Of a DNA stretch of 63,250 bases, positions 52,312 through 59,377 are shown in pieces. The notes beneath the pieces were generated by a model. That model was not told where the DNA came from, ran no database searches, and saw only the letters and a program-made list of their open reading frames with translations. A program made the position numbers and the translations under genes. Source of the DNA: Catellatospora coxensis (lineage in GTDB: Bacteria; Actinomycetota; Actinomycetes; Mycobacteriales; Micromonosporaceae); the NCBI RefSeq assembly GCF_016862635.1, contig NZ_BONI01000058.1:1-63250 (forward strand), given 5' to 3'. The first letter of the stretch is position 1; every line of letters starts with the position of its first letter.

Positions 52312-53127
52312 TCAGGTACCCGGACGGCGCCCGAAGATCTTGACCGCGGTACCGCTCTTGAGCGTGTTCCAGTACTTCTGCGAGTCGACGGGCAGCAGGT
52401 TGACACAGCCGTGCGAGCCGATGCTGCTGTTGTGGATGTAGGTCGTGGTGGTGTGGAAACCCTTTCCCTCCACGATCCGCTGCCACAGGGGCAGCCACAC
52501 GTCCCAGTCGGTCGACCAGTTCTTCGTCTGCCGGTCGTGGATCGTGTACGAGCCGGTGGGGGTGGTGTAGCCCGCCATGCCCGTCCGGGTCACCGTCGGA
52601 CCGTAGATCACCTTTCCACCGCTCATGATCCAGGTGGTCTGGTTGGTCAGGTCGATGCAGGCGGTGAGGGCGTTGCCCGCGTTGCAGCTGCTCGGCTTCG
52701 ACTTGACCAGGCGCTGCGACACGCTGCGGGTCAGTGGACCGGCCTTGCCGTTGACCGGCCGGATGTCGAAGCGCTTCTGGAACTTCTTGATCGCGGCGCA
52801 GTCGGCGGCGGACTGCTTGCCGTCCACGGTCACCGTGCCGTACCCGCCGAGCGTGGCCAGCGCCTGCTCCACGACCTTCTGGTACTCGCCCTGCGGGCAG
52901 CCGGCAGGCGTCGGGCTCGACGTCGGCTTCTTCGTCGGCGACGGCACCACGCTCGGCGACGGCTCCGCGCTCGGCTCCGGAGCGCTCGACGCGGGTGCCG
53001 GCACGGGCTGATCGGTCGGCGCGGCCACGAAATCGGGCTGCCTTCCGGCGTTCGGGTCCTTCGGATCGCATGCTGCCGCCAGGGCCAGCGTCGTGACTGC
53101 CAACAGGCCCACGAGTAAACGGCGCAC
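52312..53127 (-). CDS. L,D-transpeptidase (YkuD) lipoprotein with peptidoglycan-binding domain
   Basis: A 271-residue exported protein. A signal peptide ends in lipobox LAAAC at residues 16-20; a Pro/Ser-rich spacer follows to about 70; residues 75-140 are a peptidoglycan-binding domain (AIKKFQKRFDIRPVNGKAGP, 20 residues); the rest is YkuD with catalytic cysteine in GSHGCVNL and HxxN before it (YIHNSSIGSH). It cross-links peptidoglycan 3-3 bonds at the cell surface. The GTG at 53127 has GGGAGG five bases upstream. It lies between the helicase-associated and XPB genes but on the other strand. Confidence 0.94.
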   Translation of the reverse strand: MRRLLVGLLAVTTLALAAACDPKDPNAGRQPDFVAAPTDQPVPAPASSAPEPSAEPSPSVVPSPTKKPTSSPTPAGCPQGEYQKVVEQALATLGGYGTVTVDGKQSAADCAAIKKFQKRFDIRPVNGKAGPLTRSVSQRLVKSKPSSCNAGNALTACIDLTNQTTWIMSGGKVIYGPTVTRTGMAGYTTPTGSYTIHDRQTKNWSTDWDVWLPLWQRIVEGKGFHTTTTYIHNSSIGSHGCVNLLPVDSQKYWNTLKSGTAVKIFGRRPGT

Positions 53128-53259
53128 CAGGCCTCCCCAGGTTCGATGTCCGCCTGTGTCGGGATGATAGACGCCCACGCTGCACGAACGGTTGCCAGCC
53201 GTTCGGCCATACCGTGGGAGACTGGACTGTTGACCCTCCATCCCCAGCGCGAGGTGAGC

Positions 53260-54930
53260 ATGACGAACGGCCCGCTGATCGTCCAGTCCGACAAGACCCT
53301 GCTGCTCGAGGTCGACCACCCCGACGCGTCCGCCTGCCGGATGGCCATCGCCCCGTTCGCGGAGCTGGAGCGCTCGCCGGAGCACATGCACACGTACCGG
53401 CTGACGCCGCTCGGGCTGTGGAACGCCCGCGCGGCCGGGCACGACGCCGAGGGCGTGGTGGACGCGCTGCTGCGCTTCTCCCGCTACCCGGTGCCGCACT
53501 CGCTGCTGGTCGACGTGGCCGAGACGATGGACCGCTACGGCCGGCTGCAGCTGCTCAACGACCCCGCGCACGGGCTGGTGCTGCGCGGGCTGGACCGCGC
53601 CGTGCTGGTCGAGGTGGCCAAGTCGAAGAAGGTCGCCGGGATGCTCGGCGCGCAGCTCGACCCCGACACCATCGCCGTGCACGGGTCCGAGCGCGGCCAT
53701 CTCAAGCAGGTGCTGCTCAAGCTCGGCTGGCCGGCCGAGGACCTGGCCGGCTACGTCGACGGCGAGGCCCACCCGATCGCGCTGCGCCAGGACGGCTGGC
53801 AGCTGCGTTCGTACCAGCGCGAGGCGGTGGAGCACTTCCAGGCCGGCGGCTCGGGCGTCGTCGTGCTGCCCTGCGGCGCGGGCAAGACCCTGGTCGGCGC
53901 GGCCGCGATGGCCGACGTCAGCGCGACCACCCTGATCCTGGTCACCAACACCGTCGCCGGCCGGCAGTGGCGGCGCGAGCTGCTGGCCCGCACCACCCTG
54001 ACCGAGGACGAGATCGGCGAGTACTCCGGCGAGCGCAAGGAGATCCGCCCGGTCACCATCGCCACGTACCAGGTGCTCACGACCCGCCGCAACGGCACGT
54101 TCCCGCACCTCAACGTGTTCGACGCGCGCGACTGGGGCCTGATCGTCTACGACGAGGTGCACCTGCTGCCCGCGCCGATGTTCCGGTTCACCGCCGACCT
54201 GCAGGCCCGCCGCCGCCTCGGCCTGACCGCCACCCTGGTCCGCGAGGACGGCAAGGAGGGCGACGTGTTCAGCCTGATCGGCCCCAAGCGGTACGACGCG
54301 CCGTGGAAGGACATCGAGGCCCAGGGCTGGATCGCACCCGCCGACTGTACGGAGATCCGGGTCACCCTGCCCGACGCCGACCGGCTGGCCTACGCCGCGA
54401 TCGAGCCGGAGGAGAAGTACAAGTTCGCGGCGACCGCGAAGGCCAAGCTGCCGGTGATCGAGGCGCTGATCCAGCGGCACTCCGACGAGCAGGTCCTGGT
54501 GATCGGGGCCTACCTGGAGCAGCTGCACGAGATCGGCCGCTATCTGGAGGAGCAGGGTGTGCCCACGCCGATCGTGCACGGCGGCACCACGAACAAGGAG
54601 CGCGAGCGGCTGTTCGACGCGTTCCGGGACGGCTCGCTGCGCACGCTGATCCTGTCGAAGGTCGGCAACTTCTCCATCGACCTGCCCGAGGCGGCGGTGG
54701 CGGTGCAGGTGTCGGGCACGTTCGGCTCGCGCCAGGAGGAGGCCCAGCGCCTCGGCCGGGTGCTCCGGCCCAAGGGCGACGGCCGCCAGGCGCACTTCTA
54801 CACGGTCGTCTCCCGCGACACCATCGACACCGAGTACGCCGCGCACCGCCAGCGCTTCCTCGCCGAGCAGGGCTACGCGTACACCATCGTCGACGCCGAC
54901 GACGTGCTCAGCGGGCCCGCAGGCGCCTGA
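53260..54930 (+). CDS. DNA repair helicase XPB
   Basis: A 556-residue superfamily-2 helicase. The N-terminal 180 residues are an XPB-type damage-recognition region; the motor has Walker A LPCGAGKTLVGAA, the DEVH form of the DExH box in IVYDEVHLLPAP, LGLTATLVREDG, and motif VI QEEAQRLGRVLRPKG. Archaeal and actinobacterial XPB unwinds DNA 3' to 5' in repair. The ATG at 53260 has GAGGTGA upstream. It ends 23 bp inside the convergent XRE gene. The partner gene at 49390 is 1.5 kb away, as in other actinobacteria. Confidence 0.96.
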   Translation: MTNGPLIVQSDKTLLLEVDHPDASACRMAIAPFAELERSPEHMHTYRLTPLGLWNARAAGHDAEGVVDALLRFSRYPVPHSLLVDVAETMDRYGRLQLLNDPAHGLVLRGLDRAVLVEVAKSKKVAGMLGAQLDPDTIAVHGSERGHLKQVLLKLGWPAEDLAGYVDGEAHPIALRQDGWQLRSYQREAVEHFQAGGSGVVVLPCGAGKTLVGAAAMADVSATTLILVTNTVAGRQWRRELLARTTLTEDEIGEYSGERKEIRPVTIATYQVLTTRRNGTFPHLNVFDARDWGLIVYDEVHLLPAPMFRFTADLQARRRLGLTATLVREDGKEGDVFSLIGPKRYDAPWKDIEAQGWIAPADCTEIRVTLPDADRLAYAAIEPEEKYKFAATAKAKLPVIEALIQRHSDEQVLVIGAYLEQLHEIGRYLEEQGVPTPIVHGGTTNKERERLFDAFRDGSLRTLILSKVGNFSIDLPEAAVAVQVSGTFGSRQEEAQRLGRVLRPKGDGRQAHFYTVVSRDTIDTEYAAHRQRFLAEQGYAYTIVDADDVLSGPAGA

Positions 54931-55636
54931 GCACCCGCGCCACCTCGGCGAAGTCGGCCTCGACGGCCGGCAGCGCCCGCACCGCCACCCGGTGCTCGTC
55001 CCCGCCGTCCTCGGCCACGGTGACGAGCACCGGCCGCGGCAGCTCCGCCACCAGCCGCACCCTCAGCTCGACCAGGGCGGTGCGCCACCACAGCGGCCCC
55101 GCGTCCCGCGGATCGATGTCGTATCGCGAGAAGTCCCGGAACCGCTCGTCACGCCGCCGCAGACCCGGCACCCGATAGATCCACTCGGCGAGCAGCTCCA
55201 GCTCGTCCTCGGCCACCAGCAGGTCGATCCGCTTCGCCGCGACCGGCACGCCCTGGAGCAGCGCCGCCGCCGTCCCGTCGATCACGTGGCCGAACCGGGG
55301 TGCGCCCAGCACCGCCAACAGCCGGAAGTCGGCGAGCACCATCCGCTGCCGCTCGACCAGGTCGGCCCGCACCCGGTCGATGGCCTCGTCCAGTGGCCCG
55401 TCCGCCGCCTCGACGTCGACCTTCAGCCGCAAGCCGAGTGGGGCGAAGAGACGATCGGCCAGCCCCGCGGTGGTCCCGTGGGCTCCGCGCTCGAATCGGG
55501 AGACCTGCTGCTGCGAGATCGCCGCACGTTCGGCGAGCTGGTGCTGGCTCCATCCGCGCCGCTGCCGCCGGTCCTGCAGCAACCACCCGAGCTGCCCGGC
55601 CAGCGTCTCCTGCCGCTCGTCCACCGTCTCGTCCAC
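54908..55636 (-). CDS. XRE regulator with degenerate nucleotidyltransferase-like domain
   Basis: A 242-residue protein. Residues 14-68 are a helix-turn-helix of the XRE class (RRGWSQHQLAERAAISQQQV, 20 residues, then SRFERG). Residues 105-165 resemble a minimal nucleotidyltransferase (DGTAAALLQGVPVAAKRIDL, then LVAEDELELLAEW), but the first of the usual two aspartates is arginine (RIDLLV), so it is probably inactive or only binding. The GTG at 55636 is uncertain; GTG 55624 is possible. It overlaps XPB by 23 bp at the 3' end. Upstream lies a palindrome-rich region. Antitoxin-like function is a guess. Confidence 0.8.
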   Translation of the reverse strand: MDETVDERQETLAGQLGWLLQDRRQRRGWSQHQLAERAAISQQQVSRFERGAHGTTAGLADRLFAPLGLRLKVDVEAADGPLDEAIDRVRADLVERQRMVLADFRLLAVLGAPRFGHVIDGTAAALLQGVPVAAKRIDLLVAEDELELLAEWIYRVPGLRRRDERFRDFSRYDIDPRDAGPLWWRTALVELRVRLVAELPRPVLVTVAEDGGDEHRVAVRALPAVEADFAEVARVLRRLRAR

Positions 55637-55676
55637 AGCCCCATCGTCACCGCCGAAGGTCCACGCCGAAAGGGGC

Positions 55677-55718
55677 TGTGGACAACTGCAGCCGCAGACC
55701 GCCGGGGCCTGTGGACAA
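55677..55718 (-). promoter_or_regulatory. Two DnaA-box-like sites, 33 bp apart
   Basis: TGTGGACAA at 55677-55685 and 55710-55718, i.e. TTGTCCACA on the minus strand, the consensus DnaA box of high-GC actinobacteria. They are in the same orientation three helical turns apart; the second sits in the loop of CCGCCGGG/CCCGGCGG (55699-55706, 55719-55726). A third site with one mismatch (TCGTCCACA) is at 55629-55637 in the other orientation, overlapping the XRE start. Binding is not shown. Confidence 0.55.
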
Positions 55719-55742
55719 CCCGGCGGCAGACGAGTACTCGCG

Positions 55743-55794
55743 GTGCGTTTACATCTTTTTTGGTGTGGCCACACCAAAAAAGATGTAAACGCAC
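55743..55794. repeat. Perfect 52-bp palindrome
   Basis: Two 26-base arms (55743-55768 and 55769-55794) are exactly complementary with no spacer. Each arm is GTGCGTTTACATC, then TTTTTTGGTGTGG, read on either strand. It is AT-rich for this genome. As a transcript the T-run comes before the stem centre and the A-run after it, the reverse of an intrinsic terminator, so I favour a protein-binding or structural site over a terminator. Confidence 0.9.
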
Positions 55795-55981
55795 GAGGTG
55801 ACACCATTCCTAGAGCCGATAGGAAAGCGCCCGCACCGGGTGGTGGCCGGTGCCGAGGGCACAGCGGGACCTGGTCGATCACGCGGACGACCGACCCCCG
55901 GAGCGCCGGCCGACGCAGGGTAGGGCCGGCGCGGTAGCCAGCCCGGCGCGGAAGGCAGGGCGGCGCGGAAGCCGGGAAGGG

Positions 55982-56812
55982 TCAGGGCGGCGTGGCAGTC
56001 AGCCCGGCGTGGAGGTCGCCGAGGCGGGAGACGCGGTCGAGGACCTCGGCGGGGCCGAACGAGGCTGCGGTGAAGTCGCTGTGGGCGACCTCGTCCCAGG
56101 TCAGGGGAGCCGAGATGGTGGGCGTCGGGCCGGCACGCAGGGAGTAGACGCATACCGTGGTCTTGGCCTGGTTGTTCTGGCTCCAGTCGATGAACACCTT
56201 GCCGGGACGCAGCTCCTTGGCCATCTGGTCGGTGACCATGTCCTTCGCGGCGGCGGCGAACTCGGCGGCGATGTCCCTGGCGTAGGTCATGACTTCGTCG
56301 AAGGTGCCCGCGAAGGCACTGCTGACCTGCATGCCTTTGCGGCCGGACGTCTTCGGGAAGGCCTCGCGGCCGTCGACGGCCAGGCGTTCGCGCAGGGCCA
56401 GGGCGACGGCACGGCACTCGTCCAGGCCCGCGGGCGGGCCGGGGTCGAGGTCGAAGACCACCCGGTCGGGACCGGGGGCGCCGACCTTCCACTGGTGGGT
56501 GTGCAGTTCCAGGGCGGCGAGGTTGGCCAGCCAGACCAGGGTCGCCGGTTCCTGGCAGATGATCAGGCCGTCGGGGGAGACGGGCACCCAGGCGGGCTTC
56601 TTGGCCGGGGCGTTCTTCTCGAAGAAGCCCGGCCGGTCGGCGCCGTCGGGGAAGCGGATGCGGGTCAGCGCGCGGTCGGCCAGGTGCGGCAGGATCACCG
56701 GGGCGATCCGGTGGTAGTAGTCGATCACCTCGGCCTTGGTGGTGCCGTCGGGATAGAGCGGCTTGTCGAGGTTGGACAGGCTCAGCTCGCGGGAGTCGAC
56801 GCTGACCTTCAT
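55982..56812 (-). CDS. NHEJ DNA polymerase (LigD polymerase domain, stand-alone)
   Basis: A 276-residue primase-polymerase-like protein, the size of the free LigD polymerase domain. It begins with SRELSLSNLDKPLYPDGTTK; the catalytic aspartates are in VVFDLDPG, and KTSGRKGMQV and FIDWSQNNQAKTTV are the family's other blocks. It fills gaps and adds nucleotides during end joining. It overlaps the ligase stop by four bases. Together with Ku and ligase it completes non-homologous end joining as separate genes instead of one LigD fusion. Confidence 0.95.
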   Translation of the reverse strand: MKVSVDSRELSLSNLDKPLYPDGTTKAEVIDYYHRIAPVILPHLADRALTRIRFPDGADRPGFFEKNAPAKKPAWVPVSPDGLIICQEPATLVWLANLAALELHTHQWKVGAPGPDRVVFDLDPGPPAGLDECRAVALALRERLAVDGREAFPKTSGRKGMQVSSAFAGTFDEVMTYARDIAAEFAAAAKDMVTDQMAKELRPGKVFIDWSQNNQAKTTVCVYSLRAGPTPTISAPLTWDEVAHSDFTAASFGPAEVLDRVSRLGDLHAGLTATPP

Positions 56813-57666
56813 CCGCAGTCCTCCCCCAGGCAGTCGCCGGGCAGTTTGTCCGGGCGCAGCCGCAGGAAGATCGGGAAGCGCAGGCGGCCGTCGGGGGTGA
56901 TCTCGCTGTAGCGGACCTCGACCACCAGCAGCGGCTCCACCCAGGTCGCGGGCTCGGCCGGGCCGGTGAACGGCGAGCCGGGCCGGACCAGTTCCCGCAG
57001 CACCGGTAGCAGCGCCCGCTCGGTGCGCACGGTGAGGCCACCGCCGACCCGGCCCCGGTAGCGCAGGGTGCCGTCGGGCAGCGGCGTGCCGACGAGCAGC
57101 GCGCCGAGCGGGCGGGCTCCGGCCCGCCAGCCGCCGATCACGAAGTCGCCGGTGCGGACGAACTTCCACTTGATCCAGTCGGGTGAGCGCACGCCAGGCT
57201 GGTAGCGCGAGGCGCGGCGCTTGGCCATGACCCCTTCCAGGCCTAGTTCACGGGCGGCGGCCACGGTTGCCGCACCGTCGTCGAAGCTGGGCGACACGGT
57301 CGCGGCGGGCGAGGCCGCCGCGAGGCCGAGCGCGTCCAGCACCTCGCGGCGCTGGTCGTAGGTCAGTTCGGGGCGGATCACGTCGAAGGCGACGTACACG
57401 GGGGCGACACCCTGCTGCATGGCGTGGAAGCTGGGCAGCCCGGCCGCGTCGAACGCGACCAGCTCACCGTCCAGCACCTCGGGGAACAGCGGCAGGGCGG
57501 GACCGGCCAGCTGCCGCCCGGACCGGCCGAGGAACCGCCCGCCCGCGTAGACGGCCCGGTAGCCGTCCCACTTCACCTCGTACGCCCACAGCGGCCCGGT
57601 CGGCAGCGGGCCGGCCGTCGCCAGCATCGGCGCGATGGCCGCCCGGCCGGGCGCGACCCGGATCAA
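56809..57666 (-). CDS. ATP-dependent DNA ligase (LigC/LigD ligase type)
   Basis: A 285-residue ligase with adenylation domain and OB fold only. The nucleotidyl lysine is K32 in YEVKWDGYRA, motif III DGELVAF, motif IV GVMAKRRASRY, and motif V DWIKWKF are all visible. It seals ends held by Ku. The TTG at 57666 overlaps the Ku stop (TTGA), and its own stop overlaps the polymerase start, so all three are translationally coupled. No nuclease (phosphoesterase) domain is fused or adjacent. Confidence 0.95.
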   Translation of the reverse strand: MIRVAPGRAAIAPMLATAGPLPTGPLWAYEVKWDGYRAVYAGGRFLGRSGRQLAGPALPLFPEVLDGELVAFDAAGLPSFHAMQQGVAPVYVAFDVIRPELTYDQRREVLDALGLAAASPAATVSPSFDDGAATVAAARELGLEGVMAKRRASRYQPGVRSPDWIKWKFVRTGDFVIGGWRAGARPLGALLVGTPLPDGTLRYRGRVGGGLTVRTERALLPVLRELVRPGSPFTGPAEPATWVEPLLVVEVRYSEITPDGRLRFPIFLRLRPDKLPGDCLGEDCG

Positions 57667-58694
57667 GCTGCCTTGGCCTTCTTCGCCGGCGCCTTCTTGG
57701 CCGCCGCCTTCTTCGTGGTCGACTTCTTCGCGCCGTCGTCCCCGGAACCCGCCTTCGCGGAGCCGGACCGCGTCGACGCGGCGGCCTTCGCAGGCGCCGC
57801 CTTGCGGGCCGCCGCCTTCTTCGGTTCGGCGTGCTCCGGCTCGGCCTTGGCGGCCTTCTTGATCGGGGTGACGGTGGCGTGGGCGCGCTTCTCGGCCGGC
57901 TCCGCCGCTCCGCCGCGGGCCGCGCGGGCCCGTTCCACCGACTGGCGCAGGGCCGCCATCAGGTCGATCGTGGGCGCGATGGGCTCCTCGGTGGTCGGCT
58001 GCACCACGGTGTCCTTCTTACCGATCTTCACGTCGATGACCTGCTGCAGCGCCTCCCGGTAGGAGTCGGTGAACTCCTCCGGACGGAAGTCGCCCGACAT
58101 CGAGTCGACCAGCGAGGCGGCCATCTTGACCTCCTGCGGGCGCAGCTTCACGTCGTCGTCGAGAAAGTCGAACGCCGCCTCGCGCACCTCGTCCGGCCAC
58201 AGCATGGTGTTGAGCACCAGCACGCCCTCGTGCACCCGTACCGTCGCCAGGGTCTCCCGCTGGCGCAGCGCCACCTTCACCACCGCGACCCGGTCGACGT
58301 TCTCCAGCGCCTCGCGCAGCAGCAGGTACGGCTTGACGCCCGCCGCGCCGTCGGGTTCCAGGTAGTACGCCTTGTCGTAGAGGATCGGATCGATCTGCTC
58401 GTTGGGCACGAACTCCAGCACCTCGATGGCGCGCGAGCTGGTCAGCGGCAGGTTCTTGAAGTCGTCGTCGGTGAGCACCACGATCTCGCCGCCGCCCACG
58501 TCGTACCCCTTGGCGATCTGGTCATAGCTGACCTGCTCGCCGTCGAGTGAGCAGACGCGCTGGTACTTGATCCGTCCCCCGTCGGCGCGGTGCACCTGGT
58601 GGAAGCGGATGTCCTTCTCCTCCGTCGCGGAGTAGAGCTTCACCGAGATGGAGACCAGGCCGAACGAGACGGCGCCTTTCCAGATCGCCCTCAT
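57663..58694 (-). CDS. ku: Ku protein for non-homologous end joining
   Basis: A 343-residue homodimeric DNA-end-binding protein. The core (1-250) starts MRAIWKGAVSFGLVSISVKL (20 residues) and has KGYDVGGGEIVVLTDDDF. About 90 residues of Lys/Ala-rich tail follow (for example KKSTTKKAAAKKAPAKKAKA, 20 residues), like histone H1; such tails aid DNA binding and bridging. It opens the three-gene operon. The ATG at 58694 is clear. GAGG within the first codons is not a ribosome-binding site; the leader lies between 58695 and 58740. Confidence 0.97.
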   Translation of the reverse strand: MRAIWKGAVSFGLVSISVKLYSATEEKDIRFHQVHRADGGRIKYQRVCSLDGEQVSYDQIAKGYDVGGGEIVVLTDDDFKNLPLTSSRAIEVLEFVPNEQIDPILYDKAYYLEPDGAAGVKPYLLLREALENVDRVAVVKVALRQRETLATVRVHEGVLVLNTMLWPDEVREAAFDFLDDDVKLRPQEVKMAASLVDSMSGDFRPEEFTDSYREALQQVIDVKIGKKDTVVQPTTEEPIAPTIDLMAALRQSVERARAARGGAAEPAEKRAHATVTPIKKAAKAEPEHAEPKKAAARKAAPAKAAASTRSGSAKAGSGDDGAKKSTTKKAAAKKAPAKKAKAA

Positions 58695-58758
58695 ATGGGA
58701 AGTATGCCCACTACACGCGTGGTACCGCCGCTAGTCCCTAAGATCTAGGCTGGCTCGC

Positions 58759-58824
58759 ATGAGCGAACGCAGTGAGCGATCGGTGGGCCGGGTCCACATG
58801 ACGTCGGCGCGCGAAGCGGGCTGA
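58759..58824 (+). CDS. Short leader ORF before the Nudix gene
   Basis: A 21-codon frame, MSERSERSVGRVHMTSAREAG, quoted in two parts: MSERSERSVG and RVHMTSAREAG. It ends four bases before the Nudix ATG. The DNA (GAGCGAACGCAGTGAGCGA) is a repeat I recall before many Micromonosporaceae genes. It may be a real leader peptide or only a repeat. No ribosome-binding site is evident. Confidence 0.3.
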   Translation: MSERSERSVGRVHMTSAREAG

Positions 58825-58828
58825 CGTC

Positions 58829-59326
58829 ATGGGTTCTGACGACGGCTGGGTGAACTCGTACCACGGCAGGATGCGCGCCGCCATGGGCGACGCGACGCTC
58901 TTCTTCCTGGGGGCGCGCGGTGTCATCCGGGACGAGCGGGGCCGGATCCTGCTGATCAAGCGCTCCGACAACGGGTACTGGGCCTTCCCCGCCGGGGCCA
59001 TGGAACTGGGCGAGTCGATGCGCGACTGCGCGATCCGGGAGACGTTCGAGGAGACCGGCCTCAAGGCCGGGCAGGCGACGCTGTTCGCCTTCCTGTCCGG
59101 GCCGCAGTACACCTTCACGAACATGTTCGGCGACACCTACCAGCACGTCTCCGGGTCGTACCTGCTGACCGAGGTCTCCGGCGAGCTGAACCCCGACCCG
59201 GCCGAGGCCGCCGACGCGGGCTGGTTCGCCCCGGACGACCTGCCGGAGCCGACCTCGGGCGCGGTGCGCTGGACGCTGGACCACCTGGCCCGGTTCGAGG
59301 AGACCGGCCAGATCTACTCCGACTGA
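58829..59326 (+). CDS. Nudix hydrolase
   Basis: A 165-residue pyrophosphohydrolase. The Nudix box is complete: GAMELGESMRDCAIRETFEE, then TGL, within residues 55-80, with the metal-binding RETFEE. YWAFPAG precedes it as usual. Family members hydrolyse nucleoside diphosphate derivatives; substrate not readable. The ATG at 58829 lies in an inverted pair ATGACGTC/GACGTCAT (58798-58805 and 58823-58830) and has no good ribosome-binding site; coupling with the short leader frame is possible. Confidence 0.92.
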   Translation: MGSDDGWVNSYHGRMRAAMGDATLFFLGARGVIRDERGRILLIKRSDNGYWAFPAGAMELGESMRDCAIRETFEETGLKAGQATLFAFLSGPQYTFTNMFGDTYQHVSGSYLLTEVSGELNPDPAEAADAGWFAPDDLPEPTSGAVRWTLDHLARFEETGQIYSD

Positions 59327-59377
59327 GCCCGATACCCGCTTGCCGGTGACGCGCCCCAGCAGGCAGTATCGGCGCAC

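Larger units (their letters stand above)
55637..55981. other. 345-bp intergenic region rich in palindromes and DnaA-box-like sites
   Basis: Between the XRE gene and the NHEJ polymerase gene, both leftward. It contains TTGTCCACA-type sites, the palindrome CGAGTACTCG (55731-55740), and a perfect 52-bp palindrome (55743-55794), listed separately. From 55800 to 55981 I see no gene or strong motif, only a short inverted CCTA/TAGG pair near 55810. Confidence 0.7.

Noticed and set aside
52312-54846. A giant minus-strand frame of more than 800 codons joining the L,D-transpeptidase
   Set aside because: Its upstream two thirds are antisense to the XPB helicase; the signal peptide and ribosome-binding site fix the real start at 53127.
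55749-55794. Short frames reading VYIFFGVATPKKM on both strands
   Set aside because: They arise from the self-complementary 52-bp palindrome, which codes the same peptide in both directions, and join unrelated antisense frames.
55637-55981. A chromosomal or plasmid replication origin
   Set aside because: No dnaA, dnaN, gyrase, rpmH or rep gene is in the window, and two DnaA boxes are far too few for oriC. Kept as DnaA-box-like sites only.
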